Translations under genes and position numbers: made by a program
The notes under the pieces: model-generated
The model's input: the letters and a program-made list of their open reading frames with translations, nothing else
What the model was told of the DNA's origin: nothing
Databases searched by the model: none
In this document: positions 8,270 through 16,347 of the stretch, piece by piece
Layout: each line of letters begins with the position of its first letter
How positions within the stretch are numbered: position 1 is the first letter of the stretch
Assembly: GCA_040221475.1 (NCBI GenBank)
Contig: JAVKEJ010000053.1
Location: 558,001-622,000, forward strand
Reading direction: 5' to 3'
DNA from: WLXB01 sp040221475
GTDB lineage: Bacteria > Pseudomonadota > Alphaproteobacteria > Rhodospirillales > Rhodospirillaceae
DNA length: 64,000 nt

Positions 8270-10411
8270 ATGCTTCGCCAATTTGAATTGGTTGAACGGG
8301 TAAGATCTTACGATCCGAATGCGGACGAAGAGGCCATCAATCGCGCCTACGTGTACGCCATGAAGATGCATGGCTCGCAAATGCGAGCGTCGGGTGATCC
8401 TTACTTTTCGCATCCTATTGAAGTCGCCGGCATTCTTACAAACTACCGGTTAGACACGGCGTCTATCGTGACCGCTTTGCTTCACGACACTGTTGAAGAT
8501 ACCGGTGCAACGATTGCAGAGATCACGAGCCTGTTTGGAGATGAAGTCGGTAAGCTTGTCGATGGCGTGACAAAGCTGACTCGGATTCAAGTCCAGAATG
8601 TTGAATCCAAGCAAGCAGAAAATTTCCGTAAGTTAGTTCTGGCCATGTCGGAAGACATTCGCGTTCTGTTGGTGAAACTCGCAGACCGTCTTCATAACAT
8701 GCGCACGCTGAATTATGTTCCTAAGCCTGAAAAGCGCAAACGCATTGCCCTGGAAACTATGGAGATTTATGCGCCTCTGGCAGAGCGTCTGGGCATGCAA
8801 GAAATCAAGACCGAACTTGAAGACCTGTCGTTTGCTGAGCTTCATCCTGAAGCCAGAGCATCGATTTTAATGCGCCTTCGGTTTTTGGAACGCGAAGGCG
8901 GAGATTTGGTCGGTCGAATCATGGATGAATTAGACCAAACCCTTAAAGATGCTGACTTGAAAGGGTACGTGTCTGGTCGTGAGAAAACACCGTATTCGAT
9001 TTGGTATAAAATGCAGCGGAAGAACGTTAGTTTCGAACAGCTTTCTGACATTATGGCGTTCCGGATTATGGTCGATCAGCCGGAAGACTGTTATCGGGCG
9101 TTGGGGATCATACATGGTAAATACCGTATGGTGCCCGAGCGCTTTAAAGACTACATCTCGACCCCCAAGCGCAATGGGTATCAGTCTATTCATACCAGCG
9201 TGATCGGACCTGCAAAGCACCGCATCGAGGTCCAGATTCGCACACAGAAAATGCACGATATTGCTGAACTCGGTGTCGCCGCCCATTGGCATTATAAGGG
9301 CGAGTTGGGCGACATGGCAGATAGCCATTACAACTGGCTCAGAGAACTCTTGGATATCATGGAGCACGCACAGTCACCTGAAGAATTCCTTGAGCACACC
9401 AAATTGGAAATGTTCCAAGATCAGGTGTTTTGCTTTACCCCGAAAGGGGAATTGGTTCCCCTCCCGAAAGGAGCGAGCCCGGTCGATTTTGCTTACGCGG
9501 TGCATACCGAGATTGGAAATACTTGTGTTGGAGCGAAAGTAAATGGGCGGATTGTTCCGTTACGCGTCGAACTGCAGACGGGAGATCAGGTTGAGATTGT
9601 TGTGTCTAAGGCTCAGAAACCATCCCCTGAATGGGAGGGCTTTGTTACTACGGGTAAGGCTCGGGCCCATATTCGTCGACGCATCCGATCTGAGGCCCAC
9701 GCGGAATATGCCAAGCTGGGCGGCGAGATTTTAGCTAAAATGTTTACCAAAGAAGGCTATGACCTTACACCTGAAGGACTACACGAAGCTTGCGAAAAGC
9801 TGGGATTTGAAGATTCTGCGGATGTGAAAGCCGCAATCGGCGAAGGGCGCCTTGCGGCACGACAAGTGCTCGAAGCAATTTACCCGGGTGTAAAGACTGA
9901 ATTTGATTCCAAAGTGGTGAATATTTCTCGTGCTCGGGAAAAAGCATCAGGACAGCAAGACAGTGCAATCTTAATTAAAGGTCTAACACCAGGATTAGCT
10001 GTTCACTTGTCGGAATGTTGCCACCCTTTGCCTGGGGATCGTATCGTTGGAATACTTCAACAAGGCAAAGGCGTTGATGTCCATACAATAGACTGTGAAG
10101 CGCTTATCGAGCTCACTGATGCGCCTGACCGTTGGCTTGATATCGCATGGGATTCTGGTGGCGTGGAAGAAATGCATTTGGGGCGCATTAATCTTATTGT
10201 CCTCAATGAACCTGGCAGTCTTGGTGCACTCTCTATGGTGATTGCACAGAACAAAGGAAATATTTCGAACTTAAAGATGGTGAACCGCTCTAATGACTTT
10301 TTTGAGATGGACCTTGATATTGAAGTGACGAGCGTGAAGCACTTGACGAATATCATTGCTGCGCTGCGGGCGTCGTCAGCGGTTAATTCCGTTGAGCGCG
10401 CGCGCGGCTAA
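8270..10411 (+). CDS. rsh: Bifunctional (p)ppGpp synthetase/hydrolase (RelA/SpoT homologue)
   Basis: Makes and degrades the stringent-response alarmone (p)ppGpp. The 713-residue protein has all Rel-family domains. The HD hydrolase domain (about 25-150) carries LLHDTVEDTG (His72-Asp73) and FSHPIEVA. The synthetase domain (about 235-345) contains DIMAFRIMV, RFKDYISTPKRNGYQSIHT and IEVQIRTQKMHDIAE. TGS (about 385-445) and a C-terminal ACT domain (about 635-710) follow. RFKD, rather than the RelA-type acidic motif, together with an intact HD motif indicates a bifunctional enzyme. It lies beside rpoZ, whose product binds ppGpp in many proteobacteria. Confidence 0.96.
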   Translation: MLRQFELVERVRSYDPNADEEAINRAYVYAMKMHGSQMRASGDPYFSHPIEVAGILTNYRLDTASIVTALLHDTVEDTGATIAEITSLFGDEVGKLVDGVTKLTRIQVQNVESKQAENFRKLVLAMSEDIRVLLVKLADRLHNMRTLNYVPKPEKRKRIALETMEIYAPLAERLGMQEIKTELEDLSFAELHPEARASILMRLRFLEREGGDLVGRIMDELDQTLKDADLKGYVSGREKTPYSIWYKMQRKNVSFEQLSDIMAFRIMVDQPEDCYRALGIIHGKYRMVPERFKDYISTPKRNGYQSIHTSVIGPAKHRIEVQIRTQKMHDIAELGVAAHWHYKGELGDMADSHYNWLRELLDIMEHAQSPEEFLEHTKLEMFQDQVFCFTPKGELVPLPKGASPVDFAYAVHTEIGNTCVGAKVNGRIVPLRVELQTGDQVEIVVSKAQKPSPEWEGFVTTGKARAHIRRRIRSEAHAEYAKLGGEILAKMFTKEGYDLTPEGLHEACEKLGFEDSADVKAAIGEGRLAARQVLEAIYPGVKTEFDSKVVNISRAREKASGQQDSAILIKGLTPGLAVHLSECCHPLPGDRIVGILQQGKGVDVHTIDCEALIELTDAPDRWLDIAWDSGGVEEMHLGRINLIVLNEPGSLGALSMVIAQNKGNISNLKMVNRSNDFFEMDLDIEVTSVKHLTNIIAALRASSAVNSVERARG

Positions 10412-10425
10412 AGAGCAGCTAATAG

Positions 10426-11061
10426 ATGTTTCGCCGTCGCGTCCGTCCCAGCACACTTGCCCTGATCAAAATATTTTTGTGGCCTAAGTCCGGCTGGAGC
10501 CGGGCAGGTCATTACTTCTGGCATAGATTGAACCGGCTTCCTGGTACGCCGCACTCGATTGCGGCCGGGTTGGCCAGCGGAGCGGCAGCGTCTGTTACGC
10601 CTTTTATCGGCACACATTTTTTTATTGCTGGTGCCTTGTCTTGGCTTATAGGCGGCAACGTTCTTGCCTCAACGTTCGGTACGCTTGTTGGCAATCCTTG
10701 GACGTTCCCAGTGATTTGGATCACCACATACTATATTGGGAATGTTCTCATTGGAAACGGAATGCCGACAGGTGAAACCGTTCTAAATTTTAGCGATATG
10801 TTCGGTGGTCTGGTTAAATCCATGATCGAAATGGATGGAGCATTGTTTATAGATCGCGTCTGGCCCGTATTGTGGCCAATGATCGTTGGCAGCATTCCGT
10901 CGGCATTACTCACCTGGGCCTTAGTTTATGGCGTGTTCTATCGCTTAGTTGAGGTCTACCAACGCCGCCGGAATATGCGCAGACTGGCTAAAGCGCTTGC
11001 GATTGCAAATGCCACTAAAACAAAGTTGAGTGCGACTTCTGATTCGGCTGAACAGGTATAA
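10426..11061 (+). CDS. DUF2062 inner-membrane protein
   Basis: A 211-residue membrane protein of uncharacterised family DUF2062. The core is TPHSIAAGLASGAAASVTPF then GTHFFIAGALSWLIGGN, NPWTFPVIWITTYYIGN and a C-terminal helix SIPSALLTWALVYGVFYRL, giving about three to four membrane segments. The ends are basic and probably cytoplasmic. It sits between rsh (14 bp) and pdxJ (2 bp), a conserved alphaproteobacterial order, so it is part of this operon. The function is unknown. Confidence 0.88.
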   Translation: MFRRRVRPSTLALIKIFLWPKSGWSRAGHYFWHRLNRLPGTPHSIAAGLASGAAASVTPFIGTHFFIAGALSWLIGGNVLASTFGTLVGNPWTFPVIWITTYYIGNVLIGNGMPTGETVLNFSDMFGGLVKSMIEMDGALFIDRVWPVLWPMIVGSIPSALLTWALVYGVFYRLVEVYQRRRNMRRLAKALAIANATKTKLSATSDSAEQV

Positions 11062-11063
11062 CT

Positions 11064-11849
11064 ATGGCAAATGCTCTACGCCTCGGGGTGAATATCGATC
11101 ACGTGGCTACGATCAGAAACGCGCGAGGGGGGCTGCATCCGGATCCGATCCGTGCTGCAGTGATGGCGGCTGAGGCTGGTGCTGATGGCATCACCGCTCA
11201 CCTGCGCGAAGACCGCAGACATATATCGGATTCTGATATCGAACGATTGGCACGCGAAATTGATTTGCCTGTAAACCTTGAGATGGCGGCAACAGATGAG
11301 ATGCTAGCCATAGCATTACGTCATCGCCCTTTTGCGGCTTGTATCGTTCCAGAGAAGCGAGAAGAACGCACAACAGAAGGGGGGTTGGATGCAGCAGGCG
11401 GTCATAATCACTTGGCGCGATTTGTGCGTGAAATGGGGAGTGCTGATATTCGTGTCTCGTTATTTGTCGAACCAGACTTGCGGCAAGTTGACGCGGCTGC
11501 CCAACTGGGAGCACCAGTCATTGAATTGCATGTTGGAGCCTATTGTGAGGCAAGCAATGAGGATGAAAGACAGCATCACTACAACAGGATCATTGCTGCT
11601 GCTGCCCACGCAGAAAAAATCGGATTAGAATGTCACGCGGGTCACGGAATTACTTTTGACACGGTTGGTCCTATAGCGGCTATTCCAACCCTAAAAGAGT
11701 TAAACATTGGACACTTTTTGGTCGGGGAGGCGATTTTCTCGGGTTTTGCCAATTCTATTCAACACATGCGGCAGCTCATGGATCAAGCTCGCGGCCATGG
11801 TGAGCAAGGCATTGTGCCAAGAGGGATTGCGCCGAGGGCTTCTGCATGA
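11064..11849 (+). CDS. pdxJ: Pyridoxine 5'-phosphate synthase
   Basis: Last step of DXP-dependent vitamin B6 synthesis: condenses 3-amino-2-oxopropyl phosphate with deoxyxylulose 5-phosphate. It has 261 residues; the family norm is about 240, and the excess is a Gly/Arg-rich C-terminal tail. Motifs are LGVNIDHVATIRNARGG, DGITAHLREDRRHI, LEMAATDEM, VIELHVGAYCEA, ECHAGHGIT and NIGHFLVGEAIFSG. Its last codons overlap the acpS start by 4 bp (ATGA). Confidence 0.97.
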   Translation: MANALRLGVNIDHVATIRNARGGLHPDPIRAAVMAAEAGADGITAHLREDRRHISDSDIERLAREIDLPVNLEMAATDEMLAIALRHRPFAACIVPEKREERTTEGGLDAAGGHNHLARFVREMGSADIRVSLFVEPDLRQVDAAAQLGAPVIELHVGAYCEASNEDERQHHYNRIIAAAAHAEKIGLECHAGHGITFDTVGPIAAIPTLKELNIGHFLVGEAIFSGFANSIQHMRQLMDQARGHGEQGIVPRGIAPRASA

Positions 11850-12271
11850 TTTTAGGGATCGGTACAGACCTTATTGATATTCGTCGCATTGAAAAGACCC
11901 TGGCGCGGTTTGGTGAGCGCTTCATTGATCGTATTTTTACAGATATTGAAGTGGCTAAAGCTGAGCGCCGTAAAGGTGCTGGCTCTGCCTATGCTGCGAC
12001 ATATGCCAAGCGTTACGCTGCAAAAGAAGCAGCTTCAAAAGCCTTGGGGACGGGGTTTCGAAGGGGGGTTTATTGGCGTGATCTTGGCGTCGTAAATCTG
12101 TCGTCTGGGCAGCCGACCGTAATAATGACCGGTGGGGCTTCAGAGCGTTTAAACGCCATGGTTCCTGCGGGTATGGAAGCCCGCGTTGATCTCACGATTA
12201 CGGATGAATATCCGATTGCCGAGGCTATGGTGATTATAACCGCAGTACCCAAAGTCGATGTTTCTGGTTAA
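11846..12271 (+). CDS. acpS: Holo-[acyl-carrier-protein] synthase
   Basis: Transfers 4'-phosphopantetheine from CoA to acyl carrier protein. The 141-residue protein has the Mg-binding ILGIGTDLIDIRRIE start and the YAKRYAAKEAASKALGTGF motif with the catalytic Glu-Lys region. Translationally coupled to pdxJ through an ATGA overlap. A likely sigma-70 promoter for lepB lies 18 bp past its stop. Confidence 0.95.
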   Translation: MILGIGTDLIDIRRIEKTLARFGERFIDRIFTDIEVAKAERRKGAGSAYAATYAKRYAAKEAASKALGTGFRRGVYWRDLGVVNLSSGQPTVIMTGGASERLNAMVPAGMEARVDLTITDEYPIAEAMVIITAVPKVDVSG

Positions 12272-12288
12272 TCTTACAGGTCTGTAGG

Positions 12289-12317
12289 TTGACAGCGGGG
12301 AAGCGGCCCGGTTTTAT
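12289..12317 (+). promoter_or_regulatory. Candidate sigma-70 promoter upstream of lepB
   Basis: TTGACA at 12289-12294, a 17-bp spacer and TTTTAT at 12312-12317 give a perfect -35, ideal spacing and a 4/6 -10 box. It lies about 70 bp before the chosen lepB start, in the only sizeable gap of this operon. Confidence 0.45.
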
Positions 12318-12385
12318 CCCCGCATTCGGTCGCGCCTTCCTGGTATAACCGGTTCTTTTTGTTGAAATTGCTTAGGCGGACCATC

Positions 12386-13141
12386 GTGCTAGAAAATACT
12401 GGAACCGTGTCAAAAAAGAAAAACGATGGGTTCTGGGAAACCATTCGTACAGTTTTCTACGCCATTCTGGTCGCCCTGGTTATTCGAACCTTTGCTTTTG
12501 AGCCGTTCAACATTCCATCCGGGTCTATGCGCCCGACTCTGTTAATTGGTGATTATCTTTTCGTATCCAAGTTTTCCTATGGCTACAGTCGGCATTCTTT
12601 TCCATTAAGCTTTATGCCTTTTTCCGGTCGGATGATGTTTGATCCACCAGAGCGAGGGGATGTTGCCGTCTTTAAGCTGCCCCGTGACAATAAGACTGAT
12701 TATATCAAGCGCGTGATTGGGCTCCCTGGAGACAGCATCCAGGTTCAAGATGGCCGATTATTCATCAATGGTGAGCTGGTGCCACGGGAACGTATTGACG
12801 ACTTCACCTACAGCACACCCTATGGCAGCCAAGTCAGAGTGGCGCAATTCATTGAAACGCTGCCAGGTGGTAAACAGCACTTCATACTTGAAGAGGGCGA
12901 TAACCGTCGTTTTGATAACACGCGAGAATTCAAAGTTCCCGACGGCCACTATTTTATGATGGGGGATAATCGCGATAATTCAGAGGATAGCCGCAGCCAA
13001 GTAGGTTTTGTGCCAGCTGAGAATTTGGTGGGTCGTGCAGAAGTGCTGTTTTTCTCGACTGACGGCACGGCTTCTATTTTTGAATTTTGGAAGTGGCCGA
13101 CGGCCATTCGTTTTAGTCGGCTGTTAGACTCTCTACGTTGA
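12386..13141 (+). CDS. lepB: Signal peptidase I
   Basis: Membrane-anchored serine protease that removes signal peptides. It has 251 residues from GTG 12386, which is preceded by AGGCGGA at 6 bp; an in-frame TTG at 12359 is less likely. A single N-terminal membrane anchor (about residues 20-37) precedes the catalytic serine in NIPSGSMRPT (Ser47). The lysine of the dyad is in DYIKRVIGLPGD. Box E is MMGDNRDNSEDSR. The stop overlaps the start region of rnc. Confidence 0.96.
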   Translation: MLENTGTVSKKKNDGFWETIRTVFYAILVALVIRTFAFEPFNIPSGSMRPTLLIGDYLFVSKFSYGYSRHSFPLSFMPFSGRMMFDPPERGDVAVFKLPRDNKTDYIKRVIGLPGDSIQVQDGRLFINGELVPRERIDDFTYSTPYGSQVRVAQFIETLPGGKQHFILEEGDNRRFDNTREFKVPDGHYFMMGDNRDNSEDSRSQVGFVPAENLVGRAEVLFFSTDGTASIFEFWKWPTAIRFSRLLDSLR

Positions 13142-13149
13142 GTCTTCTC

Positions 13150-13830
13150 ATGAAAGACCGCAGTCCGTTAGACGACAGTCTCCCGCATCATTTTCGGACC
13201 CCCGCACTGAGAGATCTCGCGTTGACTCATCGTAGTGCGACAGTCGATAGCGCGGCTGTTGTCCCTGAAGTCACGAACGAGCGCCTTGAGTTTTTGGGAG
13301 ATCGTGTTTTAGGGCTTTCCGTTGCTGATTTGCTCTACACAAACTTTCCGCATGAGCCAGAAGGCAATTTAGCCCGCAGGCTTGCCACCCTGGTCAGCCG
13401 GGAGACTTTGGCCAAAGTGGCAGACTCGCTCAATCTGCAAGACTACATAGAAGTTGGCGGTGGGGGCGAGGACCAGGCTCAAAAAACAGATAGTATTGCT
13501 GCAAACGCCTGTGAAGCTCTGATTGGGGCAATTTACTTAGATGCCGGGTTCGATGTGGCTAAGCGCGTTGTTGTGCATCATTGGCAGGCGCATATGGAGG
13601 CGGCTGTCACAGCCCCTAAAGATGCAAAAACGACCCTGCAAGAACTGGTGCAAGGCCAGGGGTTGCCGTTGCCGGTTTACACGCTGCTGGAGCGCACTGG
13701 GCCGGCACATGCGCCCGAGTTTACAATGACAGTATACGTTGAGGGGTATGATAGGGTGCAAGGCATCGGCGCGTCGAAGCGCATTGCCACCCAAGCGGCT
13801 GCAGAAGCTATGCTTAGGGTCATTTTATGA
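13150..13830 (+). CDS. rnc: Ribonuclease III
   Basis: Double-strand-specific endoribonuclease for rRNA and mRNA processing. About 226 residues. The signature NERLEFLGDRVLGLSVADLLY lies near residue 40, the second acidic site is in NACEALIGAIYLD, and a C-terminal dsRNA-binding domain starts at DAKTTLQELVQ and ends IATQAAAEAML. ATG 13150 is chosen. An in-frame TTG at 13138 overlapping the lepB stop is the alternative. Adjacent to era, as in most proteobacteria. Confidence 0.95.
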   Translation: MKDRSPLDDSLPHHFRTPALRDLALTHRSATVDSAAVVPEVTNERLEFLGDRVLGLSVADLLYTNFPHEPEGNLARRLATLVSRETLAKVADSLNLQDYIEVGGGGEDQAQKTDSIAANACEALIGAIYLDAGFDVAKRVVVHHWQAHMEAAVTAPKDAKTTLQELVQGQGLPLPVYTLLERTGPAHAPEFTMTVYVEGYDRVQGIGASKRIATQAAAEAMLRVIL

Positions 13831-13849
13831 CAGGGCTAAAGGTCAGTGC

Positions 13850-14782
13850 ATGACAGATTTATATTCTGAAGCTGAAAACACGCGGTGCGGTTTTGTTGCT
13901 GTGCTCGGGGCACCCAATGCTGGGAAGTCGACTCTGGTCAATGCTTTGGTGGGCACCAAAGTCTCGATTGTGTCGCCAAAAGTACAGACAACTCGAACCA
14001 TCGTGCGTGGGATCGCTTTGAAAGATGAGAGTCAGATCGTGTTCGTCGACACACCTGGAATCTTTGAAGGGGCAAAGCGGCGCCTAGAGCGGGCCATGAT
14101 ATCGGTGGCGTGGTCCGGTGCGGAAGACGCGGATGCGGTGCTTCTGGTGGTGGATGGCGCGCGCAGTTTGGAGACCGATACCAGAGCACTCTTAAAGTCC
14201 TTGGCGAAGCGTCAGGAAACCAGGTCAACGCCGGTGATGCTGGTGGTGAATAAAGTGGATGTGGCCGATAAGGAACAATTGCTGAGCCTGACCACCAATC
14301 TCAATGACGTGGTTAAATTCACAGACACTTTTATGGTCTCTGCCCTCACCAGCGACGGCACGGATCGCATTTTGGATATCCTGGCGGGCATCATGCCGTT
14401 AAGCCCGTGGTTGTTTCCGGAGGATGATGTCTCTGACATGCCGCAGCGTTTGCTGGCCGCAGAAATCACCCGGGAAAAGCTGTTCATGGCCCTGCGTCAG
14501 GAGCTGCCCTATGACTGCATGGTCGCGACCGAGTCTTGGAAAGAAAATAAAGACGGCAGTGCCCGAGTTGATCAGACGATCTATGTTACCCGTGACAGTC
14601 AGAAACCGATTGTTTTGGGAAAAAAGGGCGCCGGAATAAAATCGGTCGGTGAACAGGCCCGGCGCGAGCTGGAAAATCTCCTCGCGCGCCGCCTGCATTT
14701 ATTTCTACACGTCAAAGTAGAGCCCAAATGGCGTGAGCGCCGCTCAAATTATACCGCTTGGGGGCTCGACTTCGACGCCTGA
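13850..14782 (+). CDS. era: GTPase Era
   Basis: Ribosome-assembly GTPase that binds the 3' end of 16S rRNA. It has 310 residues. G1 is GAPNAGKSTLVNALVG, G3 VDTPGIF, G4 VNKVD; the C-terminal KH domain has ARVDQTIYVTRDSQKPIVLGKKG cut into its usual GxxG region. The frame is open 111 bp further upstream inside rnc, but MTDLYSEAENTRCGFVAVLG at 13850 is the natural start. An ATGA at the rnc stop opens only an 8-codon frame. Confidence 0.96.
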   Translation: MTDLYSEAENTRCGFVAVLGAPNAGKSTLVNALVGTKVSIVSPKVQTTRTIVRGIALKDESQIVFVDTPGIFEGAKRRLERAMISVAWSGAEDADAVLLVVDGARSLETDTRALLKSLAKRQETRSTPVMLVVNKVDVADKEQLLSLTTNLNDVVKFTDTFMVSALTSDGTDRILDILAGIMPLSPWLFPEDDVSDMPQRLLAAEITREKLFMALRQELPYDCMVATESWKENKDGSARVDQTIYVTRDSQKPIVLGKKGAGIKSVGEQARRELENLLARRLHLFLHVKVEPKWRERRSNYTAWGLDFDA

Positions 14783-14829
14783 GTAAGCTTTATTAGCATC
14801 AAATTCGCGTATTAGGCGAGGTTCTTGGT

Positions 14830-15009
14830 TTGGACTTAGACCGTTGGGGTGTGGTTCTGTTTTGGGGGGGCGCCATGGCGCTCTTCGTTGTCGTTTGGCG
14901 GCGTGGAACCAACAGGCGGCGGCATTGGCCCGATCATGTGCTGTTGTTCAGCGGCATTGCCGCCATGATTGCCGGATTGGCTCTCATCTTTCTGCCCGAC
15001 TTCAGGTAA
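14830..15009 (+). CDS. Small two-helix membrane protein between era and recO
   Basis: A 59-residue frame starting at TTG 14830 and ending TAA at 15009, too short for common length cut-offs. GCGAGG lies about 10 bp before the TTG. The product has two hydrophobic stretches: WGVVLFWGGAMALFVVVW (about residues 6-23) and VLLFSGIAAMIAGLALIFL (about 37-55). A basic turn (RRGTNRRRHWPD) joins them, which fits a helical hairpin with a cytoplasmic loop. It sits 47 bp after era and 9 bp before recO on the same strand. GTG 14851 or ATG 14875 are alternative starts. Family not recognised. Confidence 0.6.
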   Translation: MDLDRWGVVLFWGGAMALFVVVWRRGTNRRRHWPDHVLLFSGIAAMIAGLALIFLPDFR

Positions 15010-15018
15010 ACCTTTTCC

Positions 15019-15744
15019 ATGGCTGTTGAATGGACCGATCTCGGTTTGGTCCTCTCCGTGCGAAAGTACGGAGAGCACGATGTCATATTGCATGCTCTGA
15101 CCGAGCAGCATGGACATCATGCGGGCGTGGTCAAAGGCGGCGGCGGCCGCAAGGGCCGGGGGCTGTATCAGCCCGGAAACCGCCTGCACATGCGCTGGCG
15201 GGCCAGGCTCGCGGATCAGCTGGGAACCTTTGTTTGTGAACCGGACCGCATGTTTGCCGCAGGTGCTTTGCATGATCGTAATATGCTGATCGCAATGACC
15301 GCCTTGTGTGCCATGGCTGAAGCTGTGCTGCCGGAACGGGAAGCGCACCCCTTGGCCTACGAGCAAGCCTGTCACCTGCTCGGGACGCTCGGTGAACCTC
15401 ATTGGGCGGCGGACTATGTGCTGTGGGAAATGCATCTGCTGAACGATCTCGGGTTTGGGTTGGATCTCACGTCTTGCGCTGCGACGGGGGTCACCGAAGA
15501 CCTGATTTACGTGTCGCCGAAAAGCGGGCGGGCGGTCAGTCGTGACGCTGGGCTGCCCTACAAAGGCAAACTGCTGGTGTTGCCCTCGTTCCTGAAAGCG
15601 GATGATACCCCTCAGCCAGGAAACAATGATGTGGCTGCGGGGCTCGACCTGACCGGCTACTTTCTGGAGCAATACGTTTTTACGCCGCATCAAAAAACAC
15701 TTCCTGATGCCCGGCAAAGACTGAGGGCGCTGGTGCAGAATTGA
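15019..15744 (+). CDS. recO: DNA repair protein RecO
   Basis: Recombination mediator that helps load RecA with RecR on gapped DNA. It has 241 residues. The N-terminal OB fold has MAVEWTDLGLVLSVRKYGEHDVIL and GVVKGGGGRKGRG; the helical C-terminal domain has YVLWEMHLLNDLGFGLDLTSCAATG, typical of alphaproteobacterial RecO. Follows era and the small membrane protein. Confidence 0.93.
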   Translation: MAVEWTDLGLVLSVRKYGEHDVILHALTEQHGHHAGVVKGGGGRKGRGLYQPGNRLHMRWRARLADQLGTFVCEPDRMFAAGALHDRNMLIAMTALCAMAEAVLPEREAHPLAYEQACHLLGTLGEPHWAADYVLWEMHLLNDLGFGLDLTSCAATGVTEDLIYVSPKSGRAVSRDAGLPYKGKLLVLPSFLKADDTPQPGNNDVAAGLDLTGYFLEQYVFTPHQKTLPDARQRLRALVQN

Positions 15745-15760
15745 GAGCTGAAGGCGCGTT

Positions 15761-15804
15761 GGACGTGCCCCGCTCCCGGGCAAGGGAAAAAACGGGACAC
15801 GTCC
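15761..15804. repeat. Large inverted repeat just after recO
   Basis: GGACGTGCCCCG (15761-15772) pairs with CGGGACACGTCC (15793-15804) with one mismatch, enclosing a 20-nt loop. It lies 17 bp after the recO stop. No T-tract follows on the plus strand, so it is not a classical terminator; it may protect or structure the mRNA 3' end. Confidence 0.4.
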
Positions 15805-15987
15805 TCACGCTGCTGCTCTGCTCGGATTAGCGCACGCAGCGATAGGCAAAAGCGGCTTTTCTTGATCCGACCCTGCACAGGAAGAACGCGACAAGATAGG
15901 TTGTGGTTGCGTTGTAAATAGAACTGTAATCTCGCTTTTTGCGTGCTGAGTTCCAGATTTTCCGCGGGACAGAGAAGAGTCTGATTT

Positions 15988-16021
15988 GAAAAAAAAGAAG
16001 GCATTTATTGATAAAAATGCC
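15988..16021 (-). terminator. Rho-independent terminator for a minus-strand transcript
   Basis: Reading the minus strand, GGCATTT and AAATGCC (pairing 16015-16021 with 16000-16006) form a 7-bp stem with an 8-nt loop, followed by TTCTTTTTTTTC. The U-tract exists only in this orientation, although both flanking genes are on the plus strand. It would end an unannotated minus-strand RNA that includes the adjacent repeat array. Confidence 0.5.
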
Positions 16022-16188
16022 GGATTGAGATTTTCTGTTGGGGGTCCCCCCTTGGAACGAGATTTTCTGTTGGGGCTCTCCTCTTGGAACGAGCCCATGC
16101 ACGACTGGTTCCGCTCAAACGAGCCCATGGACGTATGATCGGCGGAACGAGCCCATGGACCAGGCTTTTTTCTCCCTCGCGGAACGAG
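16022..16188. repeat. Degenerate GGAACGAG repeat array between recO and parC
   Basis: GGAACGAG or a near variant begins at 16022, 16054, 16086, 16116, 16144 and 16181, with spacing 28-37 bp. Units 1 and 2 continue as GAGATTTTCTGTTGGGG (16027-16043 and 16059-16075, identical, 32 bp apart). Units 3-5 continue as CCCATG(C/G)AC. The repeated cores are too short and too variable for a CRISPR array. The 603-bp gap 15745-16347 holds only this array, the inverted repeat after recO and the minus-strand terminator. Confidence 0.6.
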
Positions 16189-16347
16189 TGTCTTCTCAGG
16201 CTCAAAGCGGGAATTTTGGCCTCAAAACACCACATATTGGGGTTTACAGGGGCACCAACACGCTGCATCTTGCGAGGTCGTAGCGTCTTGCGCTGCACCC
16301 TTTTTCGCGGCGTGCCGCACCCTAAGCTTCCTGGTTAAAAAACACCT

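Noticed and set aside
13739..13849. N-terminal extension of Era into rnc
   Set aside because: The extra 37 residues have no family match; the ATG at 13850 gives the normal Era N-terminus.
14836..15783. 315-residue open frame on the minus strand opposite recO
   Set aside because: It is the antisense shadow of recO and the small membrane protein; composition is His/Gln/Arg/Pro-rich and low in structure, and recO is clearly real.
16022..16188. Possible CRISPR array
   Set aside because: The spacing is CRISPR-like, but the conserved core is only 8 bp, tails change between units, spacing varies from 28 to 37 bp and there are no cas genes.
15805..16298. Minus-strand frames of 91-107 residues across the repeat array
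   Set aside because: They read through the repeats and, in part, through the terminator; the protein is low-complexity and mirrors the DNA repeats, so a non-coding transcript is more likely.
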